Positions 36,437 through 46,109 of a DNA stretch of 64,000 nucleotides are shown piece by piece (the first letter of the stretch is position 1; each line of letters opens with the position of its first letter). A program made the translations under genes and the position numbers. The stretch spans positions 3,286,001 to 3,350,000 of the forward strand of contig NZ_CP031055.1 of the NCBI RefSeq assembly GCF_003345295.1. Reading direction: 5' to 3'. Under the pieces are notes generated by a model that did not search any database, was not told the origin of the DNA, and saw only the letters and a program-made list of their open reading frames with translations. This DNA comes from Vibrio splendidus (GTDB taxonomy: Bacteria; Pseudomonadota; Gammaproteobacteria; Enterobacterales; Vibrionaceae).

Positions 36437-37657
36437 ATGGCGGCATTTGAATACAAAGCATTGGATGCCAAAGGCAAAAGTAAAAAAGGCTCTATTGAAG
36501 CAGATAATGCTCGTCAGGCTCGCCAAAGAATAAAAGAACTTGGCTTGATGCCGGTTGAGATGACCGAGGCTAAAGCAAAAACAACGAAAGGTGCTCAGCC
36601 GTCGACCAGCTTTAAACGCGGCATTAGTACGCCTGATTTGGCTTTGATTACTCGTCAGATATCAACGCTCGTTCAGTCTGGTATGCCGTTGGAAGAGTGC
36701 TTGAAAGCCGTTGCCGAACAGTCTGAGAAACCTCGTATTCGCACCATGCTACTCGCGGTGAGGTCTAAGGTGACTGAAGGTTATTCGTTAGCAGACAGCT
36801 TGTCTGATTATCCCCATATCTTCGATGAGCTATTCAGAGCCATGGTTGCTGCTGGTGAGAAATCAGGGCACTTGGATGCGGTATTGGAGCGCTTAGCGGA
36901 CTACGCCGAAAATCGTCAAAAGATGCGCTCTAAGTTGCTGCAAGCGATGATCTACCCAATCGTGCTGGTGGTGTTTGCAGTGACGATTGTGTCGTTCCTA
37001 CTGGCAACGGTAGTGCCTAAGATCGTAGAGCCTATTATCCAAATGGGACAAGAGCTTCCTCAGTCGACACAATTTTTATTAGCATCGAGTGAATTTATCC
37101 AAAATTGGGGCATCCAATTACTGGTGTTGACCATTGGTGTGATTGTGTTGGTTAAGACTGCGCTGAAAAAGCCGGGCGTTCGCATGAGCTGGGATCGCAA
37201 ATTATTGAGCATCCCGTTGATCGGCAAGATAGCGAAAGGGATCAACACCTCTCGCTTTGCACGAACACTTTCTATCTGTACCTCTAGTGCGATTCCTATC
37301 CTTGAAGGGATGAAGGTCGCGGTAGATGTGATGTCGAATCATCACGTGAAACAGCAAGTACTGCAGGCATCAGACAGCGTTAGAGAAGGGGCAAGCCTGC
37401 GTAAAGCGCTTGATCAAACCAAACTCTTTCCCCCGATGATGCTGCATATGATCGCCAGTGGTGAGCAGAGTGGCCAGTTGGAGCAGATGCTGACAAGAGC
37501 GGCTGATAACCAAGACCAAAGTTTTGAGTCGACCGTAAACATCGCCTTAGGCATTTTTACCCCAGCCCTTATCGCTTTGATGGCAGGCTTAGTGCTGTTC
37601 ATTGTGATGGCGACGCTGATGCCGATGCTTGAAATGAATAATTTGATGAGCGGTTAA
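36437..37657 (+). CDS. gspF: Type II secretion inner-membrane platform protein F (EpsF)
   Basis: A 406-residue polytopic protein with two T2SSF domains (about 72-195 and 275-397) and membrane helices near 172-195, 225-243 and 375-398. It is the platform that the ATPase rotates or pushes against. The ATG lies one base after the gspE stop. Confidence 0.97.
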   Translation: MAAFEYKALDAKGKSKKGSIEADNARQARQRIKELGLMPVEMTEAKAKTTKGAQPSTSFKRGISTPDLALITRQISTLVQSGMPLEECLKAVAEQSEKPRIRTMLLAVRSKVTEGYSLADSLSDYPHIFDELFRAMVAAGEKSGHLDAVLERLADYAENRQKMRSKLLQAMIYPIVLVVFAVTIVSFLLATVVPKIVEPIIQMGQELPQSTQFLLASSEFIQNWGIQLLVLTIGVIVLVKTALKKPGVRMSWDRKLLSIPLIGKIAKGINTSRFARTLSICTSSAIPILEGMKVAVDVMSNHHVKQQVLQASDSVREGASLRKALDQTKLFPPMMLHMIASGEQSGQLEQMLTRAADNQDQSFESTVNIALGIFTPALIALMAGLVLFIVMATLMPMLEMNNLMSG

Positions 37658-37745
37658 TCAGTCGCTCATAGGACGTTAGTTTTTGGATTATCGAGACGAA
37701 GGACATCATTACCTTCAACTCGCTGTCTGTAATTTGGAGAAAATA

Positions 37746-38189
37746 ATGAAAAATAAAATGAAGAAACAGTCAGGCTTTACCCTATTAGAAGTCATGGTTG
37801 TTGTCGTTATCCTTGGTGTTTTAGCAAGTTTTGTTGTGCCTAACCTGTTGGGCAACAAAGAGAAGGCGGATCAACAAAAAGCCATCACTGATATCGTGGC
37901 GCTAGAGAACGCGCTCGACATGTACAAACTGGATAACAGCGTTTATCCGACAACGGATCAAGGCCTTGATGGATTAGTTTCTAAGCCAAGCAGCCCAGAG
38001 CCTCGTAACTACCGTGACGGCGGTTACATCAAGCGTCTGCCTAACGACCCATGGGGTAACGAGTACCAATACCTAAGTCCTGGCGATAACGGCACAATTG
38101 ATATCTTCACTCTTGGCGCTGATGGTCAAGAAGGTGGTGAAGGTATTGCTGCGGATATCGGCAACTGGAACATGCAGGACTTCCAATAA
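37746..38189 (+). CDS. gspG: Major pseudopilin G (EpsG)
   Basis: A 147-residue pseudopilin. The leader MKNKMKKQSG ends at the prepilin peptidase site, followed by FTLLEVMVVVV with the conserved E5. The C-terminal part has the calcium-site region (DPWGNEYQYL ... DIFTLGADG). GGAG lies six bases before ATG 37746; a longer frame from 37683 has no support. The prepilin peptidase is not in this window. Confidence 0.97.
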   Translation: MKNKMKKQSGFTLLEVMVVVVILGVLASFVVPNLLGNKEKADQQKAITDIVALENALDMYKLDNSVYPTTDQGLDGLVSKPSSPEPRNYRDGGYIKRLPNDPWGNEYQYLSPGDNGTIDIFTLGADGQEGGEGIAADIGNWNMQDFQ

Positions 38190-38288
38190 GCTTCGGCTTG
38201 TTGTCGGTTGATACGTTCCTGTTGTTTGATTCGTTATTGTCGCTTGATACGTTATTGATGGTAGTACGCAAAAAATGGAGTCTATAAG

Positions 38289-38882
38289 GTGAAAACTAAG
38301 CAAACACAGCCAGGTTTCACCTTGATTGAGATTCTTTTGGTGTTGGTATTACTGTCAGTATCGGCGGTCGCGGTGATCTCGACCATCCCTACCAATAGCA
38401 AAGATGTTGCTAAAAAATACGCTCAAAGCTTTTATCAGCGAATTCAGCTACTCAATGAAGAGGCTATTTTGAGTGGCTTAGATTTTGGTGTTCGTGTTGA
38501 TGAAAAAAAATCGACTTACGTTCTGATGACTTTGAAGTCTGATGGCTGGCAAGAAACTGAGTTCGAAAAGATCCCTTCTTCAACTGAATTACCGGAAGAA
38601 CTGGCACTGTCGCTGACATTAGGTGGTGGCGCGTGGGAAGACGATGATCGTCTTTTTAATCCGGGAAGCTTATTTGATGAAGACATGTTTGCGGATCTGG
38701 AAGAGGAAAAGAAGCCCAAGCCACCACAGGTCTACATCTTGTCGAGTGCTGAAATGACGCCATTTGTATTGTCGTTTTACCCTAACACGGGTGACACAAT
38801 ACAAGATGGTTGGCGCATTCGAGTGTTGGATAATGGTGAGATTCGATTACTTGAGCCGGGAGAAGAAGATGAAGAAGAATAA
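38289..38882 (+). CDS. gspH: Minor pseudopilin H (EpsH)
   Basis: A 197-residue protein. The short leader ends in G before FTLIEILLVLVLL, with the conserved Glu. The C-terminal domain is acidic and ends EEDEEE. It caps or connects the pseudopilus. About 100 bp separate it from gspG with no terminator; the end overlaps gspI by 14 bp. Confidence 0.93.
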   Translation: MKTKQTQPGFTLIEILLVLVLLSVSAVAVISTIPTNSKDVAKKYAQSFYQRIQLLNEEAILSGLDFGVRVDEKKSTYVLMTLKSDGWQETEFEKIPSSTELPEELALSLTLGGGAWEDDDRLFNPGSLFDEDMFADLEEEKKPKPPQVYILSSAEMTPFVLSFYPNTGDTIQDGWRIRVLDNGEIRLLEPGEEDEEE

Positions 38883-39264
38883 CCGTTCTCCTTATCGTTC
38901 TCGCTGTATGCTTCTTGGTTCTCGAGGAATGACTCTGCTTGAAGTATTAGTTGCGCTGGCTATTTTTGCGACGGCGGCGATCAGTGTGATTCGTGCTGTT
39001 ACTCAGCACATCAATACACTCAGTTATCTCGAAGAAAAGACCTTCGCGGCGATGGTCGTTGATAATCAGATGGCCTTAGTCATGCTGCATCCTGATAAGC
39101 TAAAAAAAGCGCAGGGCACGCAAGAGTTGGCAGGAAGAGAGTGGTTCTGGAAGGTAACTCCAATCGATACCAGCGGAGACTCGTTAAAGGCATTTGATGT
39201 GAGCGCGGCAACCAGTAAAAAATCTTCTCCAGTAGTGACGGTGCGCAGCTATGTTGTTAAATAA
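38869..39264 (+). CDS. gspI: Minor pseudopilin I (EpsI)
   Basis: A 131-residue protein. The leader (MKKNNRSPYRSRCMLLGSRG) ends before MTLLEVLVALAIFA. The start is ATG 38869, preceded by GGGAG; the longer ORF from 38764 would lie wholly inside gspH. It forms the tip complex with GspJ and GspK. It overlaps gspH at its start and gspJ at its end. Confidence 0.92.
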   Translation: MKKNNRSPYRSRCMLLGSRGMTLLEVLVALAIFATAAISVIRAVTQHINTLSYLEEKTFAAMVVDNQMALVMLHPDKLKKAQGTQELAGREWFWKVTPIDTSGDSLKAFDVSAATSKKSSPVVTVRSYVVK

Positions 39265-39982
39265 GAGCATGTCGGCAAATAAGCGTACGCCGCGTAAACA
39301 AGGTCTATCTTCCAAAGGGAGAGGCTTTACCTTAATTGAAGTCTTGGTCTCGATCGCTATCTTTGCCACGTTAAGTATGGCGGCTTATCAGGTGGTTAAT
39401 CAGGTGCAGCGAAGTAACGAGATCTCGATTGAGCGCAGTGCTCGTTTGAACCAACTGCAACGCAGTTTAGTCATTTTAGATAATGATTTTCGCCAGATGG
39501 CGGTGCGACAATTTCGTACCAATGGTGAAGAAGCATCATCTAAGCTGATCTTAATGAAAGAGTATTTACTGGATTCCGACAGTGTTGGCATCATGTTTAC
39601 TCGCCTAGGTTGGCACAACCCGCAGCAGCAGTTTCCTCGCGGAGAAGTAACGAAAGTTGGCTACCGCATCAAAGAAGAAACACTTGAGCGTGTATGGTGG
39701 CGTTACCCCGATACGCCTGCAGGCCAAGAAGGTGTGATTACCCCTCTGCTTGATGATGTTGAAAGCTTTGAAATCGAGTTTTATGACGGAAGCCGCTGGG
39801 GGAAAGAGTGGCAAACCGATAAGTCCCTGCCGAAAGCGGTAAGGCTCAAGCTAACCTTGAAAGATTATGGTGAGATAGAGCGTGTTTATCTCACTCCAGG
39901 TGGCACCCTAGATCAGGCCGATGGTTCTTCAAGTAATGACTCTTCAGGTAGTAGTGAGGGGAATAATGACTCGTCGAACTAA
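39251..39982 (+). CDS. gspJ: Minor pseudopilin J (EpsJ)
   Basis: A 243-residue protein. The basic leader ends in GRG before FTLIEVLVSIAIFA. The tail (residues ~222-243) is Ser/Asp/Asn-rich and probably disordered. It overlaps gspI by 14 bp; an alternative ATG at 39269 would remove the overlap. The tip complex I-J-K starts pseudopilus assembly. Confidence 0.92.
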   Translation: MLLNKSMSANKRTPRKQGLSSKGRGFTLIEVLVSIAIFATLSMAAYQVVNQVQRSNEISIERSARLNQLQRSLVILDNDFRQMAVRQFRTNGEEASSKLILMKEYLLDSDSVGIMFTRLGWHNPQQQFPRGEVTKVGYRIKEETLERVWWRYPDTPAGQEGVITPLLDDVESFEIEFYDGSRWGKEWQTDKSLPKAVRLKLTLKDYGEIERVYLTPGGTLDQADGSSSNDSSGSSEGNNDSSN

Positions 39983-41015
39983 CAAGCGTATAGCAACAAG
40001 GTCAGCCTTGGGACGCAAACAGCGTGGTGTCGCGCTGATCATTATTTTGATGCTATTGGCGATCATGGCCACCATTGCTGGCAGCATGTCTGAACGTTTA
40101 TTTACCCAATTTAAGCGTGTTGGTAATCAATTGAATTACCAACAGGCCTACTGGTATAGCATTGGTGTGGAAGCGCTTGTGCAAGACGGTATTAGGCAAA
40201 GTTACAAAGACAGTGATACCGTGAACCTAAGCCAACCATGGGCGTTAGAAGAGCAGGTATACCCATTGGATTATGGCCAAGTTAAGGGCCGCATTGTTGA
40301 TGCTCAGGCATGTTTTAATCTTAATGCCTTAGCCGGAGTGGCGACCACTTCAAGTAACCAGGTTCCTTATTTAATCACGGTTTGGCAAACCTTATTGGAA
40401 AACCAAGACGTTGAGCCTTATCAGGCTGAGGTTATCGCAAATTCAACGTGGGAATTTGTTGATGCGGATACACGAACCACCTCTTCGTCTGGCGTAGAAG
40501 ACAGCACCTATGAAGCGATGAAGCCCTCTTATTTAGCGGCGAATGGCTTAATGGCCGATGAATCGGAGCTACGAGCGGTTTATCAGGTCACTGGTGAAGT
40601 GATGAATAAGGTTCGCCCATTTGTTTGTGCTCTGCCAACCGATGATTTCCGTTTGAACGTGAATACACTCACGGAAAAGCAAGCGCCTTTATTGGAAGCG
40701 ATGTTTGCGCCAGGCTTAAGTGAATCGGATGCCAAACAGCTGATAGATAAACGCCCATTTGATGGTTGGGATACGGTAGATGCATTTATGGCTGAACCTG
40801 CCATTGTTGGTGTAAGTGCCGAAGTTAGCAAAAAAGCGAAAGCATATTTAACTGTAGATAGCGCCTATTTTGAGCTAGATGCAGAGGTATTAGTTGAGCA
40901 GTCACGTGTACGTATACGGACGCTTTTCTATAGTAGTAATCGAGAAACAGTGACGGTAGTACGCCGTCGTTTTGGAGGAATCAGTGAGCGAGTTTCTGAC
41001 CGTTCGACTGAGTAG
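39966..41015 (+). CDS. gspK: Pseudopilus tip protein K (EpsK)
   Basis: A 349-residue minor pseudopilin. After the leader (ending KQRG) the helix starts VALIIILMLLAIMATI. As usual for GspK it lacks the Glu at position 5, and it has a large inserted alpha-helical domain. ATG 39966 is preceded by GAGGGG; the ORF from 39921 is inside gspJ. It overlaps gspJ by 17 bp and gspL by 32 bp. Confidence 0.94.
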   Translation: MTRRTNKRIATRSALGRKQRGVALIIILMLLAIMATIAGSMSERLFTQFKRVGNQLNYQQAYWYSIGVEALVQDGIRQSYKDSDTVNLSQPWALEEQVYPLDYGQVKGRIVDAQACFNLNALAGVATTSSNQVPYLITVWQTLLENQDVEPYQAEVIANSTWEFVDADTRTTSSSGVEDSTYEAMKPSYLAANGLMADESELRAVYQVTGEVMNKVRPFVCALPTDDFRLNVNTLTEKQAPLLEAMFAPGLSESDAKQLIDKRPFDGWDTVDAFMAEPAIVGVSAEVSKKAKAYLTVDSAYFELDAEVLVEQSRVRIRTLFYSSNRETVTVVRRRFGGISERVSDRSTE

Positions 41016-42231
41016 CGAACCACAAAGCCCTGTGCAGTGGTTAGTTTGGTCGACAAGCCAACAAGAAGTGATAGCAAGCGGTGAACTGTCTAGCTGGGAA
41101 CAGCTTGACGAGTTAACGCCTTACGCTGAAAAGCGCAGCTGTATCGCTTTATTGCCGGGAAGTGAATGCTTAATTAAGCGTGTTGAGATCCCGAAAGGTG
41201 CTGCTCGCCAGTTTGATTCTATGCTGCCGTTCTTATTAGAAGACGAAGTCGCACAAGATATCGAAGACTTACACCTGACCATTTTGGATAAAGATGCCAC
41301 TCACGCTACCGTGTGTGGTGTGGATCGTGAATGGTTAAAACAAGCTTTAAACCTGTTTCGCGAAGCCAATATAATCTTCCGTAAGGTGCTACCAGATACA
41401 CTCGCCGTGCCTTTTGAAGAACAAGGCATCAGTGCATTACAGATCGACCAACATTGGTTATTGCGCCAAGGTCACTCTCAACGTCAAGGTAACTATCAAG
41501 CCGTATCAATCAGCGAAGCATGGCTACCGATGTTCTTGCAAAGTGATTGGATTGGCGCCAATGAGGAAGAGCAAGCGACGACTATCTTCAGCTATACCGC
41601 GATGCCGAGCGACGACGTTCAACAGCAAAGCGGTCTCGAGTGGCAAGCAAAGCCTGCTGAATTGGTGATGTCTTTATTGAGTCAGCAAGCGATCACAAGC
41701 GGCGTAAATTTACTGACTGGCACCTTTAAAACCAAATCTTCATTCAGTAAATATTGGCGTGTTTGGCAGAAAGTGGCGATTGCTGCTTGTTTGCTGGTGG
41801 CCGTGATTGTGACTCAACAAGTGTTGAAGGTTCAGCAGTATGAAGCGCAAGCCGAAGCTTACAGAGCCGAAAGTGAACGTATTTTTAGAGCGGTGCTACC
41901 TGGCAAACAACGCATTCCGACAATAAGCTACCTTAAGCGTCAGATGAATGATGAAGCTAAGAAATACGGTGGCTCAGGCGAGGGGGACTCCTTACTCGGT
42001 TGGCTAGCATTGTTGCCTGAAACCTTAGGACAAGTGAAGTCGATCGAAGTTGAAAGCATTCGTTATGATGGTAACCGTTCTGAGGTTCGACTTCAGGCGA
42101 AAAGCTCTGACTTCCAACACTTTGAGACCGCAAGGGTGAAACTCGAAGAGAAGTTTGTCGTTGAGCAAGGGCCATTGAACCGTAATGGCGATGCCGTATT
42201 TGGCAGCTTTACTCTTAAACCCCATCAATAA
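40984..42231 (+). CDS. gspL: Type II secretion protein L (EpsL)
   Basis: A 415-residue bitopic protein. The cytoplasmic actin-like domain (~1-240, starting MSEFLTVRLSSEPQSPVQ) recruits GspE. One membrane helix at about 260-278 (VAIAACLLVAVIVTQQV) precedes a ferredoxin-like periplasmic domain. GTG 40984 follows GGAGG by five bases; the frame from TTG 40972 would start before that ribosome site. It overlaps gspK. Confidence 0.95.
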   Translation: MSEFLTVRLSSEPQSPVQWLVWSTSQQEVIASGELSSWEQLDELTPYAEKRSCIALLPGSECLIKRVEIPKGAARQFDSMLPFLLEDEVAQDIEDLHLTILDKDATHATVCGVDREWLKQALNLFREANIIFRKVLPDTLAVPFEEQGISALQIDQHWLLRQGHSQRQGNYQAVSISEAWLPMFLQSDWIGANEEEQATTIFSYTAMPSDDVQQQSGLEWQAKPAELVMSLLSQQAITSGVNLLTGTFKTKSSFSKYWRVWQKVAIAACLLVAVIVTQQVLKVQQYEAQAEAYRAESERIFRAVLPGKQRIPTISYLKRQMNDEAKKYGGSGEGDSLLGWLALLPETLGQVKSIEVESIRYDGNRSEVRLQAKSSDFQHFETARVKLEEKFVVEQGPLNRNGDAVFGSFTLKPHQ

Positions 42232-42251
42232 CCTGCGTAAGGAGATCAGTG

Positions 42252-42740
42252 ATGAGAAATATGATTGAACCACTCCAAGCGTGGTGGACTTCAATAAGTC
42301 AAAGAGAGCAGCGATTAGTTGTTGGTTGCTCAGTTTTATTGGTGTTGGGTGTCGTTTATTGGGGGTTATTACAGCCACTCAGTCAGCGAGCTGAACTGGC
42401 ACAAAGTCGTATTCAAAGTGAGAAGCAGCTTCTGGCTTGGGTAACGGACAAAGCGAATCAAGTGGTTGAGCTACGAGGCAGTGGTGGCATCAGTGCCAGC
42501 CAGCCTTTAAACCAATCTGTGCCTGCTTCTATGCGCCGTTTTAATATCGAGCTGATACGCGTGCAACCACGTGGTGAGATGCTGCAAGTATGGATTAAGC
42601 CTGTGCCATTTAATAAGTTCGTTGACTGGCTGACATACCTGAAAGAAAAGCAGGGTGTTGAGGTTGAGTTTATGGATATTGATCGCTCTGATAGCCCTGG
42701 GGTTATTGAGATCAACCGACTACAGTTTAAACGAGGTTAA
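42252..42740 (+). CDS. gspM: Type II secretion protein M (EpsM)
   Basis: A 162-residue bitopic protein with a membrane helix at about 22-41 (LVVGCSVLLVLGVVYWGLL) and a small periplasmic ferredoxin-like domain that pairs with GspL. AAGGAG (42239-42244) is seven bases before ATG 42252; a GTG just upstream at 42249 is a less likely start. gspN begins one base after the stop. Confidence 0.93.
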   Translation: MRNMIEPLQAWWTSISQREQRLVVGCSVLLVLGVVYWGLLQPLSQRAELAQSRIQSEKQLLAWVTDKANQVVELRGSGGISASQPLNQSVPASMRRFNIELIRVQPRGEMLQVWIKPVPFNKFVDWLTYLKEKQGVEVEFMDIDRSDSPGVIEINRLQFKRG

Positions 42741-42741
42741 T

Positions 42742-43521
42742 GTGAAACGCGGTTTATCTTTCAAATATGGCCTGTTATTCAGCGTCATTTTTATCGTTTT
42801 TTTCTCGGTAAGCTTGTTGCTGCATTTGCCTGCCGCTTTTGCTCTCAAGCATGCGCCCGTTGTGCGTGGTTTAAGCATCGAAGGCGTTGAGGGCACCGTT
42901 TGGCAAGGTCGCGCTAACAATATTGCGTGGCAGCGTGTCAATTACGGCTCAGTGCAGTGGGACTTCCAGTTCTCTAAACTATTCCAAGCCAAAGCCGAGC
43001 TTGCGGTTCGCTTTGGTCGTAACAGCGATATGAACTTATCCGGTAAAGGTCGTGTTGGATATAGCATGAGCGGTGCTTACGCGGAAAATTTAGTCGCATC
43101 CATGCCAGCAAGAAACGTGATGAAATATGCACCGGCTATCCCAGTACCTGTTTCTATTGCAGGACAAGTTGAACTGACGATCAAACATGCGGTTCATGTT
43201 CAGCCTTGGTGCCAATCGGGCGAAGGTACGCTTGCTTGGTCTGGTGCAGCAGTCGACTCTCCTGTGGGCTCGTTAGACCTTGGTCCTGTGATTGCGGACA
43301 TAACCTGTGAAGACAACACAATTGCAGCCAAAGGCATTCAGAAGAGCGAGCAAGTGGACAGTGAGTTCTCGGCGAGCGTAACGCCAAATCAACGCTACAC
43401 ATCAGCGGCGTGGTTTAAACCGGGTGCTGAGTTCCCTCCCGCGATGCAGAGCCAGCTTAAGTGGTTGGGCAATCCTGATAGCCAGGGTAAATACCAATTT
43501 ACTTATCAAGGCCGCTTTTAG
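42742..43521 (+). CDS. gspN: Type II secretion protein N (EpsN)
   Basis: A 259-residue protein with an N-terminal membrane helix (about 11-30) and a periplasmic region with the GspN pattern (EGVEGTVWQGRANN near 52-65). GspN is not essential in all systems and its role is unclear. GTG 42742 is preceded by CGAGG; the ORF from 42655 is inside gspM. It is the last gene of the operon and is followed by a strong terminator. Confidence 0.92.
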   Translation: MKRGLSFKYGLLFSVIFIVFFSVSLLLHLPAAFALKHAPVVRGLSIEGVEGTVWQGRANNIAWQRVNYGSVQWDFQFSKLFQAKAELAVRFGRNSDMNLSGKGRVGYSMSGAYAENLVASMPARNVMKYAPAIPVPVSIAGQVELTIKHAVHVQPWCQSGEGTLAWSGAAVDSPVGSLDLGPVIADITCEDNTIAAKGIQKSEQVDSEFSASVTPNQRYTSAAWFKPGAEFPPAMQSQLKWLGNPDSQGKYQFTYQGRF

Positions 43522-43586
43522 CCCGGTATCTACTTCTGAGCTAGTATCTGTTGGTTAGTACATTTGGCGATCAAATCGCAAGATAT

Positions 43587-43618
43587 AAAAATGGGCACCT
43601 CACTGAGGTGCCCATTTT
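43587..43618. terminator. Bidirectional terminator between gspN and cysQ
   Basis: AAAATGGGCACCTCA and TGAGGTGCCCATTTT form a nearly perfect palindrome with A- and T-runs on the two sides. It ends the secretion operon and the convergent cysQ transcript. Confidence 0.92.
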
Positions 43619-43670
43619 GTTTGTTCTGAGAATCTAGAGGATATCTGACGGTTAAAGAGAGCAAACTCGC

Positions 43671-44498
43671 CTAATCTTTACTCTGAAGTATCTCTGACCA
43701 AGGTAAGTCTGCATCACCAAGAACAATGAAATTCGGGTTTTCTAGTGTCTCACGTTCGTTATAAGAAAGCGGCTCGAGTTGAGTGCTTAGGATTCGTCCT
43801 CCCGCTTCTTCAACAATACATTGCGTTGCTGCGGTATCCCACTCTCCGGTTGGTCCAATACGTAGATAACAGTCCACAGCACCTTCTGCGACTAAACATG
43901 CTTTAAGCGCTGCTGAACCTAGAGGAACCAAGTCGTAGTTCCAATCAGAGCTCATACGGTTAGTGATGCGATTGATGTCTTGGCGACGGCTGATTGCCAT
44001 CGCGATCGACTGGTTTGGTAGCTCGTGACGATGCGTTTTGATTTTTACACTGTCATTGAGGTCTGGGATCTTCCAAGCGCCTTTGCCACTGTAAGCGTAA
44101 TAGCTCACACCTGAAACAGGCGCGTACACGACGCCCATTACCGGCTTGTTATGCTCAATTAAGGCGATGATTGTTGCAAAGTCGCCACTTCTTGCGATGA
44201 ACTCTTGCGTGCCATCGAGTGGGTCAACCAACCAGTAGCGATCCCATTGAGAGCGTTGCTCTAGGCTGATGTCGGCGTCTTCTTCGGATAATACGGGAAT
44301 ATCAGGCGTCAATTCACTGAGTTTTTTTAATATCAGCTTATGTGCTGCAAGATCGGCACTGGTTACTGGAGTGTCATCACTCTTAGTGAACTCTTCGTAA
44401 TCCTTTTTCTCGTAAATCTCTAAGATGAGTTGGCCTGCAGAGCGAGCAATCTCAATGATAGAGGGTAGGAGGTGAGACAAATCTTTTGTTATTGGCAT
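43671..44498 (-). CDS. cysQ: 3'(2'),5'-bisphosphate nucleotidase CysQ
   Basis: Hydrolyses 3'-phosphoadenosine 5'-phosphate (PAP) to AMP, clearing a by-product of sulphate assimilation. The 275-residue protein belongs to the inositol monophosphatase fold, with metal motifs DDTPVTSADLAAH, LSEEDAD, WLVDPLDGTQEFI (~87-99) and GEWDTAAT. It is 36 bp downstream of nudE on the same strand, as in E. coli where both clean up nucleotide by-products. Confidence 0.95.
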   Translation of the reverse strand: MPITKDLSHLLPSIIEIARSAGQLILEIYEKKDYEEFTKSDDTPVTSADLAAHKLILKKLSELTPDIPVLSEEDADISLEQRSQWDRYWLVDPLDGTQEFIARSGDFATIIALIEHNKPVMGVVYAPVSGVSYYAYSGKGAWKIPDLNDSVKIKTHRHELPNQSIAMAISRRQDINRITNRMSSDWNYDLVPLGSAALKACLVAEGAVDCYLRIGPTGEWDTAATQCIVEEAGGRILSTQLEPLSYNERETLENPNFIVLGDADLPWSEILQSKD

Positions 44499-44534
44499 AA
44501 ATATTCTCTTACTCTTCGAGCGAGCCTGAATGTT

Positions 44535-45086
44535 CTAATTATTGTTTAATACACGAAGGGCTAATAGTAGGGCTGTAATACTGCGAGCCTCACAGAAGTC
44601 GAGATGCGTTAACAGTTCTTCGGCTTGAGCAAGTGGCCAGCGCACAATGTCTAGTGGCTCTGGCTCATCACCTTCTAGTTTTTCTGGGTAGAGTTCTTCT
44701 GCGATAAACAGCGTCATTTTGCTAGAGAAATAAGAGGGTGCAAGGATTACTTCTTTTAGAGGAGTAAGCTTGTTGGCACCAAAGCCAATTTCTTCTTTTA
44801 GTTCACGAACGGCGGCTTGATTGGGCTGCTCACCTGGATCAATTAGCCCTTTTGGGAAGCCGAGTTCATAGCGCTCTGTGCCTGCTGCGTATTCACGCAC
44901 TAACAGAATATCGCCTTGTTCAGTAATCGGAACCATCATTACTGCGTTGCGACCGCTGGGCTTCATGCGTTCGTAAGTGCGCTCTTCACCGTTTGAAAAG
45001 CGTAAATCGAGAGACTCGATAGAGAATAGTTTTGATTGAGCGACAGTTTGTTGAGCCAAAATTTCTGGCTTGGTCCTTTTTGTCAT
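44535..45086 (-). CDS. nudE: ADP-compounds hydrolase NudE
   Basis: A 183-residue Nudix hydrolase acting on ADP-ribose, NADH and diadenosine polyphosphates. The Nudix box is at about 76-98 (GFPKGLIDPGE ... RELKEEIGF) and agrees with Gx5Ex7REUxEExGU. It is the first gene of the nudE-cysQ pair. The 220 bp upstream (45087-45306) contain no gene or clear signal. Confidence 0.93.
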   Translation of the reverse strand: MTKRTKPEILAQQTVAQSKLFSIESLDLRFSNGEERTYERMKPSGRNAVMMVPITEQGDILLVREYAAGTERYELGFPKGLIDPGEQPNQAAVRELKEEIGFGANKLTPLKEVILAPSYFSSKMTLFIAEELYPEKLEGDEPEPLDIVRWPLAQAEELLTHLDFCEARSITALLLALRVLNNN

Positions 45087-45310
45087 TGCGCTCGCTCCTT
45101 AGCTCATTGGAATTCTTTCTTATAAAGTCATTCTAATATAGGGGAAATAGAGTTGAGTTCCTAGATCCGAGTTTTCATATCCTGGAATTATTGGATCAGG
45201 AACCGATTGCGATCACTTGAATACCTTACTGCAAATGGTAACGCGCCCGTCATTATTGGCATTGAACGAGAAATAGACGGTTCGGAAGTGCTCTGCTGTT
45301 TTAAACATAA

Positions 45311-45341
45311 AAAAAGGTTGATGCTTGCGCATCAACCTTTT
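45311..45341 (-). terminator. Rho-independent terminator of nfuA
   Basis: AAAGGTTGATGC (45313-45324), a TTGC loop and GCATCAACCTTTT (45329-45341). With A5 on the left it reads as stem plus T-run on the minus strand, about 75 bp after the nfuA stop. Confidence 0.9.
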
Positions 45342-45415
45342 GATTGAATCTTTAACTTTCTACTGGCTAAGACTGCATGAGTGCTTAGTCGTAGGAGCTC
45401 TTAGTTGTAAAGTGC

Positions 45416-46000
45416 TTAGTAGTAAGAGTGCTCACCGCGATCGTGCTCAGTTGCATCACGAACGGCCGTCAATTCACCTTCGAATTGTTGAAGAAGTTCT
45501 TTCTCGATGCCTTCTTTAAGCGTTACGTCAACCATAGAACAACCGTTACAACCGCCGCCGAATGCAACGATAGCTGCGCCTTCTTCAGTGATCTCTACTA
45601 GGCTAACGTGACCGCCGTGGCCAGCAAGCTGTGGGTTCACTTGTGTTTGGATTGCATACTCAACACGCTCTATAAGAGTTGCGTCGTCTGATACTTTACG
45701 CATTTTAGCGTTTGGCGCTTTTAGCGTGAGTTGAGAGCCCATTTTGTCAGTTACGAAGTCAATCTCAGCTTCGTCTAGGAATGGTAGGCTTAGCTCATCA
45801 ACGTATGCCGAGAAAGCGTCGAAAGAAAGCTTAGTGTCAGACGCTTCGATAGCATCTGTTGGGCAGTAAGAAACACCACACTCAGCGTTTTGTGTGCCTG
45901 GGTTTACCACGAACACACGAATGTTTGTACCTTCAGGCTGCTGTGACAGCAGATTGGCAAAGTGAGTTTGAGCTGTTTCTGTAATAGTAATATTTGACAC
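45416..46000 (-). CDS. nfuA: Fe-S cluster carrier protein NfuA
   Basis: A 194-residue protein that carries a [4Fe-4S] cluster to client enzymes under oxidative or iron stress. The N-terminal degenerate A-type domain (NAECGVSYCP) precedes the NifU domain with CxxC in GGGCNGCSMVDVTL (~145-158). An ORF extends to 46174 into comF; GTG 46000 (MSNITITETAQ) is chosen because the length and N-terminus then match the family. gntX/comF is immediately upstream, as in E. coli. Confidence 0.95.
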   Translation of the reverse strand: MSNITITETAQTHFANLLSQQPEGTNIRVFVVNPGTQNAECGVSYCPTDAIEASDTKLSFDAFSAYVDELSLPFLDEAEIDFVTDKMGSQLTLKAPNAKMRKVSDDATLIERVEYAIQTQVNPQLAGHGGHVSLVEITEEGAAIVAFGGGCNGCSMVDVTLKEGIEKELLQQFEGELTAVRDATEHDRGEHSYY

Positions 46001-46109
46001 GACGAATACCTGAGTAAATTTGTAGGTTATTAGCGCCATTCTACTCCTGTCAGATTTGTAATTCAGCCCTTTTTTGTTGGATTGCTGTACAAGTAGCGAT
46101 TCACAGCAA

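Noticed and set aside
42655..42741. 29-residue hydrophobic N-terminal extension of gspN
   Set aside because: The extension lies inside gspM in another frame; CGAGG before GTG 42742 and the one-base gap from the gspM stop support the later start.
45325..45519. 64-codon plus-strand frame at the nfuA end
   Set aside because: It starts at the nfuA terminator and runs antisense into nfuA; it is a shadow frame.
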